Notes: a model not told the origin generated them from the sequence alone. Positions 19,132-29,194 are shown, counted from the first letter of the stretch. The stretch: 64,000 nt of DNA from Pseudoips prasinana (GCA_951640165.1 OX621236.1:27954948-28018947), one strand, 5' to 3'. Made by a program: numbers and translations.

Positions 19132-20094
19132 TTATTTAAACTACTAAACAATAACAAAGATTAATTATGTGGCAACACCAAGCGGTGACGTTACACAGAT
19201 AGACCAACCGAATAATCGGCATTTTGATCAGGAATTGGTTAGTTAAAATAACAATGTGTAGAATAAATAATTGTCAACCAAAACGATAAGGGTAAAAAGT
19301 GCCCTCGGATCTTGAACTATAACGCAAAATGACGGCCATTTTATTTCAATTTTTCCTGAAAAGGATATTTTGGGGCAAAAGAAATTGTAATAAAGCTGGG
19401 AGGAACACAATGGGTTTGGAACAATCACAGTGCGTTGATTAGCAACACAAAGGCGATCCAAACTGAAAGGCAATTAGATGCTATTGAAGATGGGGTTTGG
19501 TTGATGTTACTGAATACAAAATCATGAATCCACGGTATTATGCTTCTTCGTTCAGTAATAAACAACTAATTAATTCGGTGGGGAATAACTTTCAAAGTTT
19601 CAGTAATATTATCGCTCCCTTCCGGAATGAATTTTCCTAAAAGGCAGTACGGTCCGCAACAGAGGCTTAACTAAATATAACTACAACTACAATTTATTAG
19701 TGGCAACGCTTAGCCTAAATGCATTGTTTTATACAACCACTCGCCTAAAATAGGATAAATAATCATTTTTCTATTAAAAATAAACATTTATTTATGTATA
19801 TCAAGTGTAATATAAATAGTGGACATAACTTATGGAGCTTAATTTATGTATAAAACTGTGCAACGTGTAGCATATCAATATGCTAAAAACATAAAAATAG
19901 ATTAATTAGCTGATGGCAGATGTAATTTTCCAATGTTTGGAGATACCAATCTAATTTATAAAATATAGCAGTATATCTAGTATTTCATGAGCCAGTTTTG
20001 TTTATTTCTTTTTAGTTTCTTGGGTATAAGCGATGTATATGGGTACTTATGTTACACCTACACCTAGTTTAGGAAAGATAGTTTAAATTTCGAA
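19132..20094. other. No assigned feature
   Basis: A+T-rich sequence without recognisable repeats or coding frames. Longest open frames are short and show no domain. Confidence 0.3.
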
Positions 20095-20235
20095 GTTGCA
20101 AATGCCATCACATCGGATGATGAGTGAGAGAGAATAGAAAGTGTACACACTCGTACACTATAATATATCCTACGTAGTTGGCTAGACTTTATTGAGATTG
20201 GCCGCCATAGCCATAATTCGGCCAGGAACACTTTT
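20095..20235 (+). repeat. SINE family D, 3' end
   Basis: CACATCGGATGATGAGTGAG, GAATAGAAAGTG, GAGATTGGCCGCCATAGCC and ATTCGGCCAGGAA match the last part of the 58060 copy (CCATCGGATCATGAGAGTGA, GAGACTGGCCGCCGTGGCC, ATTCGGCTAGGAG). Confidence 0.7.
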
Positions 20236-20264
20236 ATTGAAGTGAAACCTTCTTTAGGCGAGTT

Positions 20265-20446
20265 GGGTATTTTTACGATGGGTAAAACAATTGAACGCAA
20301 AACATTGTTACCGTTACCGACACGTCTGAATATAAGTATGCACATATATTGTATTCGTACGTATATAGGAACACATGCATGTTGGCAGTTTTTGAGATGG
20401 GAGAAACCATATGTAGATCTTGCGACATGTTACCGTTACCGACACC
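20265..20446 (+). repeat. Short direct duplication
   Basis: The phrase GTTACCGTTACCGACAC occurs at about 20308 and 20429, each preceded by a GATGGG...AAAC context. The copies are about 121 bp apart and diverged between the shared blocks. Confidence 0.5.
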
Positions 20447-20764
20447 ACGTAATTGTTCAAGTTTTCACGTCCGTGGACTCTCCTGGAGTGCTAATGTTTT
20501 TTTTACTAAAGAATTAGTCCTTAATTTGACCGTTGCATCCGTTGCTGACGGTAGGTTCTTGATAAGTTTTATATTCGTCGACCCTACTCATTACTCACAG
20601 TATAAAAATAAAATTATGTAAATGTTAAATGCAAAGTATTCCTTATACTTTAAAGACAGAATCCTTTTGAATTTATTTTAGCTTAATATTGAAGTGTACT
20701 GCTGAATTTAATTCAATGTTCGTGCAATATAAAATTATAGATAAGTTGTTCAGTCTGTGCAATT

Positions 20765-20990
20765 TTATGCTATCATTACAGCTGAAATAAGTCCATTGCT
20801 GGATAAGCCTCCCTCAAGAATCATCTTGGGGGGATATGCTATAATAGCCACGTCTGGCAGGCGGGTTGGCGATCGCAGTAAGATGGTCATAGCACTCCGA
20901 AAGAAGCTGCTGCCCGTCCTCTAGTAGATATTCCCTCGGGTCGACTTCTACGCCCCCTATGTGATCAGATGGGTTGATGATATTCCAATT
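20765..20990 (-). repeat. RTE-tailed interspersed repeat
   Basis: It starts CAGCTGAAATAAGTCCATTG, the reverse complement of the GGACGT(C)TTTCAGCTG tail of RTE-type LINEs, then GGATATGCTATAATAGCC, GGCGATCGCAGTAAGATGGT and GCTGCTGCCCGTCCTC. A second copy is at 22495-22735. The shared LINE tail suggests a SINE mobilised by an RTE element. Confidence 0.65.
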
Positions 20991-21083
20991 CTGATATTCG
21001 TCGCCGTCGCCACATGCCTAACAGGCATATTATTATTGTATGCCTAATAGTCAGAACATGGATTTACTGTATTTTATTCTCAA

Positions 21084-21270
21084 CTAGCTGTGCCCCGCGG
21101 TTTTACCCGCATTAAACTTTATAAATTATAGCCTATGTGTTAATCCAGGGTGTCAGCTAACGCCATACCAAATTTCATTAAAATCGACCCAGCCGTTAAG
21201 ACGTGTAGAAGTAACAAACATACACACTCACACAGTCACAATTTTTCACCTTTATAATATTAGTAGGATA
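21084..21270 (-). mobile_element. Non-autonomous Helitron-like element
   Basis: The minus strand runs from near TATTATAAAGG (5') to CGGGGCACAGCTAGT (3'). The CGCGG...CCGC hairpin precedes the CTAGT end. Body landmarks match 11457 (GCTGACACCCTGGATTAACA in reverse complement). Confidence 0.65.
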
Positions 21271-21629
21271 TCAGCTGTGTTCATAACCTGTGTTCACAAA
21301 ATATATTGATTTGAAATGAAAAAATAAAATTAAGTAAATTTAGTACCTACTTATTCAAATGCTCATGATAAATGATTGCAGAAAAGTGCTAATTCATTTT
21401 GGGAGCGCATGAGACGTAACCAGTTTCAAAAGTGATGATTCACTTTATATTGCATGAGCCTGATACGAAAGCATGAACTAAGCACTTTTGTATGATTTAT
21501 TTTTTTGTAAAAAATTAGAAATTTCATACTATTAAGAAGATTGGAAGATGTTGTAAGTGAACAATAACTATTATTCAAAGATTATATTCCTATTTATAAG
21601 AATTAAGTTCACACCTAGGTTATTATAAT

Positions 21630-21840
21630 CACTGTGGTTTAGACAGTCTTCTCTCTACTTTGCGGTCTGTGTTCGATTCCCACACTTGACAACTATTAGT
21701 GTGGCTCATAAGAAGTTGATGTGTGTCTGGGTATGGTATGCTTTCTGTCTATTAATTAAATAAATGTTAGTAAAGTACTCCGCGATATAGAAACACATAT
21801 ATAGAGCAAGTGCGGGCGTTGTCTCTTCAAAAAATCTAAA
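21630..21840 (+). repeat. tRNA-derived SINE, family B, diverged
   Basis: GTGGTTTAGACAGTC stands for the head, TGTGTTCGATTCCCACAC for box B, then GACAACTATTAGTGTGGC, AAGTACTCCGCGATAT and GCAAGTGCGGGCGTTGTC. An insertion or rearrangement near 21735 adds ATTAATTAAATAAATG. Confidence 0.65.
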
Positions 21841-22174
21841 ATAAAAATGGTTTATTTTTACCAACTTGTACAGTGTTGCAATAATAACTATTTCATAAGC
21901 ATCCAACCGAATTCAACTTTTATTAATAAATCCTTAGTTTGTAATAAGATTGAACAAAATGTATATGGGAAAGCATTCGCTATGCTCGATAAGGAATGCT
22001 TTGAAAAGAAGTACGATGAAAATAGGTCCACAAACTGAACAATTCTAACTATATATTTTTTTTTATGTAATTTAATTTTGACACCATCCTCAATTTATTG
22101 GTTTTTTGTTATTTTGTGTTTTTTTATAATTTTGTTTTCATTGTTTTGTAAATATTAGTATACTTGCTGAACCA

Positions 22175-22352
22175 CGCCGTTAAGCCGTCATCCGCGTTAA
22201 ACTAAATTATAGGATATGTAATATTCTGGTATATAATCGATATTACTACAAAGTTCCATCAAAATCCGTTCCGTAGTTTTTGTTTGAAAGAGTAACAAAC
22301 ATTAATACATCTAAACATCCATACTCACAAACTTTCGCATTTATATTATTAG
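22175..22352 (-). repeat. Helitron-like repeat, diverged
   Basis: Reading leftward, TATTATTAGTAGG at 22337-22349 marks the 5' end and ATCCGCGTTAAACT near 22190 the 3' end. The middle (ATACTCACAAACTTTCGCAT) is typical. The terminal CTAG is not preserved. Confidence 0.5.
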
Positions 22353-22494
22353 TAGGATACGTACCAATGTATTTGATGACCCCTGCATGTGTCACTGTGA
22401 ATAGGCAACTTTAATTTATTACTCTGTGGGTTTTATTGTGGGAAGTGGCCACTTTACACTGAGTATTTAGGTAACATTTTTGACGTTGCAGTGC

Positions 22495-22735
22495 CATATC
22501 ATCATGTTTGCCAAAGTACGTCCATTGCTGGACAAAAGCCTCCCCAAAGAACAGGAGGATATGCCATAATCGCCACGCTTGTCAGACGAATTGGCGATCG
22601 CAGTTTGATGGTCATACTTAGTTCACAGGAAAACGCTGCTGCCCATTCTCTGATAGGTATTCCCTTTCCCGGAAGATTTCTACTAACCCCACGGCATGAG
22701 ATGGGGTGATGATATTCTATGCCATCAGTAGACAG
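22495..22735 (-). repeat. RTE-tailed interspersed repeat
   Basis: TACGTCCATTGCTGGACAAA opens it, with GGATATGCCATAATCGCCAC, TTGGCGATCGCAGTTTGATG and GCTGCTGCCCATTCTCTGAT in the same order as 20765-20990. Confidence 0.65.
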
Positions 22736-22786
22736 CAGTGCAGTGCCATATAATCTTATGAATACACCTACAGGGTACAGCAGGTA

Positions 22787-22907
22787 CACACGGCTACATA
22801 TCAAGCTATACATTTCCAGTATAAGCTGATCTCGTGTTGTATAGGATTTCAATACAATGAGAGGTCAGCCTATATTGGAAATGTATAGCTTGACATGTAG
22901 CCGTGTG
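22787..22907. mobile_element. MITE-2, complete
   Basis: CACACGGCTACATATCAAGC and TAGCCGTGTG are the ends, flanked by GGTA and TACA. It is exactly 121 bp, like the 13215 copy. Confidence 0.9.
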
Positions 22908-22909
22908 TA

Positions 22910-23185
22910 CAGCATTATATCGTCGCGTCGGTAAGACCATGGCCCACTCCTACAACCCAACAAACAGGGTGTCTACATACCGCAATCCATAGCAAGTTGG
23001 CTATCTAACTATTACTTAATACAAGTTACCGTTACATAAAATCTTATAATTGAGGTGAGTATAATATGCACTTACCTTATGTAGGTAACTCCGTGTTGTA
23101 GTGTAACCTACTTAAGTTTATTAAAACTGAAGGAACAAGATTTAGTGGTAATGCGTCAGTTTGTAATTTTCCGCAATAGCAGCTA
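22910..23185. other. Unassigned spacer before MITE-3
   Basis: It contains TTTAGTGGTAATGCGTCAGT at about 23142, which recurs near 23688 and in altered form near 24712. The rest shows nothing recognisable. Confidence 0.4.
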
Positions 23186-23188
23186 TAT

Positions 23189-23435
23189 CAGGGGCTCTAC
23201 CGGCTAATTCGCTGAACTTCGTTTTCGTGAATGGCGTTCAAATAAATAAAGGTTAAAAATTATTTAATCAATCATTAAATCGGCTTCAACGATGACAATC
23301 TAATCCGGACCATTTATGACGCCACATGTGGTCATGGAAGCCGATTTAACGATTGGTTAAGTCATTTTTAACCTAGATTTATTTGAACGCCATTGACGTA
23401 AACGATGTTCGGTGACTTAGCCGGTAGAGCCCCAG
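23189..23435. mobile_element. MITE-3
   Basis: GGGGCTCTACCGGCTAA on the left pairs with TTAGCCGGTAGAGCCCC on the right. Inner arms also pair (ATCAATCATTAAATCGGCTT with AAGCCGATTTAACGATTGGT), so it is a long hairpin of about 247 bp. TA dinucleotides lie just outside both ends. The second copy is at 61228-61436. No coding frame. Confidence 0.8.
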
Positions 23436-23436
23436 T

Positions 23437-23690
23437 ACTTACTTATCGTATGGGCAGTGGTTACCCCAGTGTCAGAGTTGTTCAAGCCGCACGCCCATTA
23501 GGCCTCTGATATGGGTTAATGACTGTTGCCTAATGGCTACAACCGGGACCGACAGCTTAACGTGCCCGGAGCACGGACACGCTCAGATATTAATCCACTT
23601 TGGCGGTCACACATCTATAGTCTGACCGCATGAATAGGTGCTCCACCTCACCGATCACTTACGGACTAACTGGCTGAGATTTTTGACATT
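23437..23690 (-). repeat. 5S rRNA-derived SINE
   Basis: The minus strand has GTAAGTGATCGGTGAGGTGG, AGCACCTATTCATGCGGTCA, GATGTGTGACCGCCAAAG, then the body CGTGTCCGTGCTCCGGGCAC and CTGTCGGTCCCGG, ending CCCATACGATAAGT. The box A core is more diverged than at 18738 and 57557. Confidence 0.7.
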
Positions 23691-23711
23691 TAGTGGTAAT
23701 GCGTTAGTTTG

Positions 23712-23845
23712 TGACGGGTCAGTCGGCGTGGTTGGCAAATGCTTGCCTTTCACGCCGCAGGTCGTGAGTTCGATTCCCACCCAGGACAGATATTTGTGCG
23801 CCTGAACATTTTAGTTTGTCCTGTGTCCGGGTGTAATTATCTATA
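23712..23845 (+). repeat. tRNA-derived SINE, family A, 5' half (split by mariner)
   Basis: GACGGGTCAGTCGGCGTGGT, box B GGTCGTGAGTTCGATTCCC and the central domain TGTCCTGTGTCCGGGTGT run up to TCTATA, where a mariner begins. The SINE 3' tail reappears at 24571. Confidence 0.85.
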
Positions 23846-24570
23846 GATTCAGTCAAAAAAGTATCGGGAATGGATGATTTGTTTATGGTTCCAAATTCAA
23901 ATTTTAGTTTTTTTGTTGTTGTTAGATTGGCACAACTGTTTTCCATTTTGGCGCGGAGTTTGAGTTGCATCTGTTGTTTATATTAAATACAGTGCTGGTT
24001 TTAGTAATATCATAAATAGTGTCTATTGCGAATTTCATAATGGACAAAAATATCGAACAAAGAGTTTGTCTTAAATTTTGCATCGCTAATGGAATTTCGT
24101 GTTTGGAGTCACTGAAAATGTTACAGAAGGCTTACGGTGAATCGACTTTATCAAAAACTCGTGCTTATGAGTGGTTCAAAGCGTTCAAAAGCGGTCGAGA
24201 TGTGATGAAAGATTTGCCTCGCTCTGGTAGGCCATCAACGTCTGCAACTGAAGTTAACATCGCAAAGTGAAGGAAATAGTGACTGAAAATCTCATTCAAC
24301 TCTGAGAGAGATAGCCGCCGAACTTTCTGTATCTCACGAGTCGATTCGTACCATTTTAACTAATCATTTGGGTATGAAACATATTGCCGCTCGGCTAGTC
24401 CCAAAAGATCTGAATTTTCTCCAAAAACTCAATCGCATGAAAGTCGCTGAGGACATTGTAGAACGAGTCAATTCCGACCCAACATTCATGAAACGCATTG
24501 TTACTGGTGACGAGACGTGGGTTTACGAGTTTGACATACAAACTAGTCAGCAAGCTTCGGAGTGGCGATT
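23846..24570 (+). mobile_element. 3'-truncated mariner inside a SINE
   Basis: It begins GATTCAGTCAAAAAAGTATC, a mariner-style terminus directly after the TA of the host SINE. About 190 bp of 5' UTR and a broken transposase follow, ending abruptly after the first catalytic region. The 3' half of the element and the middle of the SINE are gone. Confidence 0.75.
24040..24570 (+). pseudogene. Mariner transposase, N-terminal part, frameshifted
   Basis: ATG at 24040 opens MDKNIEQRVCLKFC, followed by the paired helix-turn-helix region with SKTRAYEWFKAFKSGR and DLPRSGRPST. The frame breaks near 24268 (AAAGTGAAGG) and again near 24300. A second frame resumes with REIAAELSVSHESIR and carries VTGDETWVYEFD, holding the first catalytic Asp. 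It ends at ASEWR against SINE tail sequence. Its DETWVYE wording differs from the 59 kb mariner (DEKWILF), so it is another subfamily. Catalytic Asp two and three are lost. Confidence 0.8.
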
Positions 24571-24612
24571 GGATTTAGCTGGCCGTGTGTGAATGATATC
24601 CCTGGATAGTAT
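24571..24612 (+). repeat. tRNA-derived SINE, family A, 3' tail (far side of mariner)
   Basis: GGATTTAGCTGGCCGTGTGT then GATATCCCTGGATAGTATT corresponds to GGGATCAGATGGCCGTGTGT...CCCAGGATATTATT of intact copies. It is the remainder of the SINE begun at 23712. Confidence 0.65.
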
Positions 24613-24720
24613 TACTTTGCCGGTCACCCATCTACAGTCTGACGCATAAATAGGTGCTTCACCTCACCGATCACGTACGGACCGGTGAGCGCAGCTGGCT
24701 GAGAACGCCATTTAGATGTA
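24604..24720 (-). repeat. 5S rRNA-derived SINE, head fragment
   Basis: The minus strand gives CTCAGCCAGCTGCGCTCACC, GTCCGTACGTGATCGGTGAG, AAGCACCTATTTATGCG and GATGGGTGACCGGC. Only the 5S-like promoter part remains. Beyond it lies ATTTAGATGTAATGCGTCAG, a repeat of sequence at 23688. Confidence 0.65.
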
Positions 24721-25230
24721 ATGCGTCAGTTTGAGATTTAGCACCTTCGGAAATGTGATTTTGATGCATTAGTACCTACCCTATTGACCATATTGTCAAA
24801 TTGCATGTTTTCCGCAATGTGGTGGCCGATGACCGCACAGTGGTGGCCCAACCTCAACACATTCCCGGCCATGCTGATTCGATTATCTACGGCATTGCGC
24901 GGTGCCTATAATTATTCAACGTATTTCACATGCGGTTATAAATTTGAGATTTCCTGTAATGTGAAATATAATTAAGGTCTATCTCCCATACAACATTTTA
25001 AATTGTTTGAGAACGTAAAGTCTTTTGTTAACTGTCTCAGGAATTATATGTTAAATGTAGAATTTAATAGTTTAAATCTAAATATTTTATGCAGAAGATT
25101 ATGTGAAGAGCTGGAGTTAATCCACTGGCCTGATGGTTGAGAGACCCTGACTGCTAATCGAGAGACAAATCTTTATGTTATGCACAGCTTAATTTCCGAG
25201 CAGTTATTGTTCCTATCTCTAATAAAATTT
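24721..25230. other. No assigned feature
   Basis: A+T-rich with short open frames only. The TTTCCGCAATGTGG near 24808 echoes TTTTCCGCAATAGC at 23169, in line with the local duplication described under findings. Confidence 0.3.
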
Positions 25231-25254
25231 AGCTGTACAGTTCACTTATTAGCG

Positions 25255-25313
25255 TCCTCATTATATTCTGTCCACAGTTACTTCAAGTAACTGTGGACAG
25301 AATATAATGAGGA
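25255..25313. repeat. Perfect palindrome, 29-bp arms
   Basis: Left arm 25255-25283 (TCCTCATTATATTC...), single central C at 25284, right arm 25285-25313 (...GAATATAATGAGGA). All 29 positions pair. The undiverged arms imply a recent origin. Confidence 0.95.
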
Positions 25314-25346
25314 TGTCAATGTCAAGTAACTTACTTGACATTGACA
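25314..25346. repeat. Perfect palindrome, 16-bp arms
   Basis: TGTCAATGTCAAGTAA at 25314-25329, centre C at 25330, TTACTTGACATTGACA at 25331-25346. It directly abuts the preceding palindrome, and both contain AAGTAAC. Confidence 0.95.
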
Positions 25347-25365
25347 TTTGTTCTACCATAGATAT

Positions 25366-25405
25366 TATTTTTTTAATTATCTTCGCCCTCTTTGGGCAGG
25401 CTAAG
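25366..25405 (-). mobile_element. 40-bp retro-insertion with 13-bp target duplication
   Basis: CTACCATAGATAT occurs at 25353-25365 and 25406-25418. Between them is a T-run followed by CGCCCTCTTTGGGCAGGCTA. On the minus strand that is a short sequence ending in A-rich tail. It looks like a heavily 5'-truncated SINE or LINE 3' end. Confidence 0.65.
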
Positions 25406-25679
25406 CTACCATAGATATCTTTCGACATGAAAGTTGCAATTCGGAAACGCATAAAGGCAAGACGTGTGCCACTAAAATTGTATAAGTATCTATATAAATA
25501 TTTACCTTTACAGTCCACTTACCGTGTTCATTATATTATCCACAGTTATCAAAAAAGTCCCTTAACATTTGTTGTACCTTAGATATTTTACGACCATTGG
25601 CATAAAGTTGCAGTTCGGAAACTTATAAAGACAAGTGACACTTATTTAAGTTGGTTCAATTAATTCATTAGATTATTAT

Positions 25680-25812
25680 TTAAGACAACGCCCGTACTAA
25701 CAAAATGTACGTTACAAACATATAATTGACGAACACAAATTACATATGCACATACTCAGGAGTCGAGTGGCGAGGCGACGATCTTAACCACTGCACCACA
25801 CGTGCAGTCAAA
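25680..25812 (-). repeat. tRNA-derived SINE, family B
   Basis: The minus strand runs from GTGTGGTGCAGTGGTTAAGA and CGCCTCGCCACTC through a shortened centre to TTAGTACGGGCGTTGTC. The box B region is deleted. Confidence 0.7.
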
Positions 25813-27505
25813 AATTATTTTTTAATATGAGAGAGAGAGAGAGACTTTTGTCTTTTATATTATTGTTATTAATTTCTTCCTTTCTATATTTGTTGAGAGA
25901 GAAATCTCGTTGTTTTACCTACATATATAGATCCGGCCAAGCCAAAGACAATCTGACACACTAAACACTTAAGTACAAGAACACCTGTCTATCAAAACAC
26001 TAATATTCTGTCAACTTGACGTGAAGCACTGGTACTTTAAGTAATTATTGATATAGACTACTCTACTAAACTAAGATTAAAGACGGTAGGTATAAAAAAA
26101 ATAGTATGATTTCGAAAGGTAAAAGCTTGACTCAGAGCTTTCACTTCAGAATACCCTTGAATCTTTGCTAAGTATACCGGGTCGAGTATACACAAAAAGC
26201 TCCGTGCAAATCGAGTGTGCTTAGCAGGACCATTTAACAGATGACACTGACAGATAACAATCGTACAAAACACGCCCAATGTTCTCACCACAATACCTGC
26301 CGTGTCCTAGTTCTAAACTAGTGAATGCACCATTACAATTCACCTGGAAATAGAGACCTATTTATATGAAAATACGAAGTAATTTAAACTAAATTGGAAT
26401 AGTCAGTATGCCATTTCAGAAATAGAGTAAGAACTACTAACACGATTACATACAAACGCCCTGTCAACATTCTAAGCATACTAATCTAGAACAATGCAAT
26501 AAGGTCTAATAGCATTTCCGGAACACTTTACGTTAGCTCAAAGTTAAAACGTTATTGTACTACGGAATACCTTTATAAACGAATAGTATAAATTAAAAGA
26601 AAACGTTAATATTTAGTGCTAATTCAATTAGCGGAATTAACACTACGTATTAACTTTGTATTTTGAGTGTTATGGATTTCGCAAAGCAACACCTGATTCC
26701 ATTACTCAATAGTATCAAAAACAATATGGTTTACGAATAGTGCGTAACTCTTCAATGTTGTTGCTAGACTTCCGCTTTAAATACAGTACTATAGATATGT
26801 TAGTAATAAAATTTATATGGTAAACAGGTATATAGAGTAATTAAATCTAAAATTTTGACCCAAAATCTGACGATAAAATGATATGGTTCCGCAGTAGAGG
26901 CGGAACTCCAAGCATATGATTAACATAAATATAATTTTTAAACGTGATTGTTTTATATAGGTATGACGTTTTGTATATAATTCTCACTAAAGAAAGAAAT
27001 CTTTTTTATAATCAATTTCTTGTTAATTCCGCAATTTTATAGTGAATCACACTCAGAAATGATCGTTGGCTAATTAATATTTATGTTAATCACAAGCTTA
27101 AGAGTAGAGCTTCCATTGCGAAATCGCATTGGTTATATGATTATATCTTAGATTAGCAGTTGTATTACTGAAGCCGATATAAGCATTACAGTTTCACGAT
27201 ATTTATTATATCATTGTTACACAACCATTATTAAGTCTGTGTTTGGCTTTCATTGTTCAGAACAACATTAATAAATCAATCATACGTTCGAAACATTGTG
27301 CGATTGTGTGCCGATTCTTTGTTTAGATACCACATTGTTCGGTAACGTTAATAGAATCGTTCAAATTATTATTTGAGAACGATACATAAATAAGTTTTAT
27401 TTTCTTTTAATATATATCGAACGCTAAATGGTAATTGTTTGGAGTTGGTTGATATTTCAATTACTTAAAATAATATAGTTAGTGAATTTAGTTTAGTTAG
27501 CGTTC
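25813..27505. other. No assigned feature; largest repeat-poor stretch
   Basis: After a short (GA)n at about 25829-25845 the sequence is A+T-rich and matches none of the window's repeat families. A 77-codon minus-strand frame at 26058-26291 is hydrophobic at its start but lacks an ATG. It may be intronic or intergenic host DNA. Confidence 0.3.
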
Positions 27506-27509
27506 TTTT

Positions 27510-27735
27510 TAACCCCTAACGCAATAAGAAGGGTGTTATAAGTTTGACTGTCTCTATGTCTGTCTGTCTCTCTGGGTGTGTGTGTCTGTATGTGGCATCG
27601 TAACTCTCAAAGGGATGGACCGATTTGGATGTGGTATTATTGTTCATTTGAAAAACAGTTTCCTTGCGGTGGTTCTTAGCTATGTTTGATTAATATCGGT
27701 ACAGCCGTTTAAGAGTATCACCACTTTTCTATGAT
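27510..27735 (+). repeat. Repeat 'F' (TCTGTCTGTCT...GGACCGATTTGGAT)
   Basis: AAGGGTGTTATAAGTTTGAC, a TCTGTCTGTCTCTC run, GGCATCGTAACTCTCAAAGG and GGACCGATTTGGAT form an order partly seen at 31770-31925 and 46940-47060. It is non-coding, and the family is not identified. Confidence 0.5.
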
Positions 27736-28435
27736 GATTTTCTTAATGATGTAATCATAGGTGGATTCGGGGATTTTCTAACAGTTAGAGGTTATTGAGA
27801 ATTAAATTTCACAAATTTGACCAATAAAATATCTCTTTGGTTTAGGTTAATTGTTAGCGTGTTTTAACCAAAAAAAATCTATAGAGTTCTTTAGATTAGT
27901 AGTAGATCTCATGCTCTACGGCTGATGTATCTATATAGATTAGTTCTACGCTTGAAAGTCAAGGTTAATAAGCGTTTTATACTAATCTAGCCGATTTTAT
28001 CAGTTGTAGATCTTGCTGATACAGGCTTTTAGTGCGGAATAAGCAAAATTTTGCGTTTGTGTCTCTTGACGAACAAATCTTTCCGCACATCTAGGTAATC
28101 TTCATTGAGTTGTGTAAGAATAGAAAATCCATAGTGTAACTAAATAGATATAGGTAGATTTATGTAGTTCGGTTACGTCCGGACGTCCTATAATTAGGTA
28201 GGTATCTAAGAAAGGGACGATCATTTGAACAACAATGTTGTCGCAAGGAAAAGGGCTCGGAAAGGCCTCGTACAATGTTCTGCAGACGTGACTTATTTCC
28301 AAACCAGCAAAGGGCGTTATCTCATTACAAAATAAATGAGTACATCGTAAAACCATTGAGGATTCGATGTTACAATATACGCCAAAAGGTACAGTAACCC
28401 AAAAGTGGCATTCGGTTTTAAACATAACATAGATT
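27736..28435. other. No assigned feature
   Basis: A minus-strand frame of 150 codons (28102-28554) overlaps it, but its start comes from LINE tail sequence and the rest has no recognisable domain. I do not call it a gene. Confidence 0.3.
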
Positions 28436-28439
28436 AACG

Positions 28440-28797
28440 TCAAAGGCTTATTACTTTTTTTATATAAAATAGGATGGGAAACAAAGAAGTGGGTCACCTG
28501 ATGGTAAGTGATCACCGCCGCCCATGGACACTCGCAACACCAAAGTAGCCGCAAGTACGTTTAAGAAGAGAATAGGCTGAAAGTTGCTATGTCATACCGG
28601 ATCGAAAATACCTCCGCAGGCTCCGCAGCTAATTGATTCCACAGACCGGTAGTGCGCGGAAAAAGTTTCTTGTGAAACGCAAGATGGTAGATGACATGAT
28701 TCATCCAGGTGATAAGGATGAAATTTCCACTTTTGGTGAGAGGGTCTGTGGCGGAATGTGGCAGCAGGTATAAACTCGAACAATTTACTAACTTCAT
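28440..28797 (-). pseudogene. CR1-type LINE, C-terminal end and 3' tail
   Basis: The minus-strand frame contains FHKKLFPRTTGLWNQLAAE, the FPRT-x-x-LWN-x-L pattern near the end of CR1/Jockey-like reverse transcriptases. It passes PAEVFSIRYDIATFS, then frame changes, then the non-coding tail whose plus-strand form is GGTAAGTGATCACCGCCGCC and TATATAAAATAGGATGGGAA. The same tail is at 47376-47440. Strongly 5' truncated. Confidence 0.7.
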
Positions 28798-29190
28798 ACT
28801 AAATAGATATACTTGTAACTATGGTTATGGACTTAATGTGTGGGCACTATAAGAATGATATGACACCTGTCAGTTCAGGAAATTTGACTTCCAATTGTCA
28901 AATGTTCTGGATTCAAGTATATCTATGTAGCATATAAAATTTTAAATCACGTCATATTATTTCCTCGCGGGCTTATAATGTAATATAATGAATGAAGATA
29001 TATGAGGGGTATATAGTAACGTCAAATCTGGGAAGCAATTTACAAAAAGATTATAAGGGCTGTAGGCTTAGGATATATGATAAGCTGCTTAAAGAGCCCT
29101 TGCCAAAAAATGATAAGTATTAAAAATGTTACCCGACTTTTCAACGTCAATGTCTTCACATGATTTCGGTAGCAATCTAACAGGACAGAG
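28798..29190. other. No assigned feature
   Basis: A+T-rich sequence. Nothing recognisable on either strand. Confidence 0.3.
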
Positions 29191-29194
29191 GCTT

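Larger units (their letters stand above)
25231..25640. repeat. Tandem duplication of about 130-270 bp
   Basis: Copy one starts GTACAGTTCACTTATT (25235) and copy two TTACAGTCCACTTACC (25508). Shared landmarks are TCATTATATTNTNTCCACAG, CATTTGTTNTACCNTAGATA and AAAGTTGCANTTCGGAAAC. Copy one is longer because it gained two palindromes and a small retro-insertion. Confidence 0.7.

Noticed and set aside
26058..26291. Hydrophobic 77-codon minus-strand frame as a secreted-protein exon
   Set aside because: It starts at GTG with no ATG in frame, and neither border has a convincing splice site. A TATAAATA lies upstream (26360-26367), but the ATG between them is out of frame.
28102..28554. 150-codon minus-strand ORF
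   Set aside because: Its start lies in the antisense of a LINE tail and the rest has no domain, so it is probably a chance frame.
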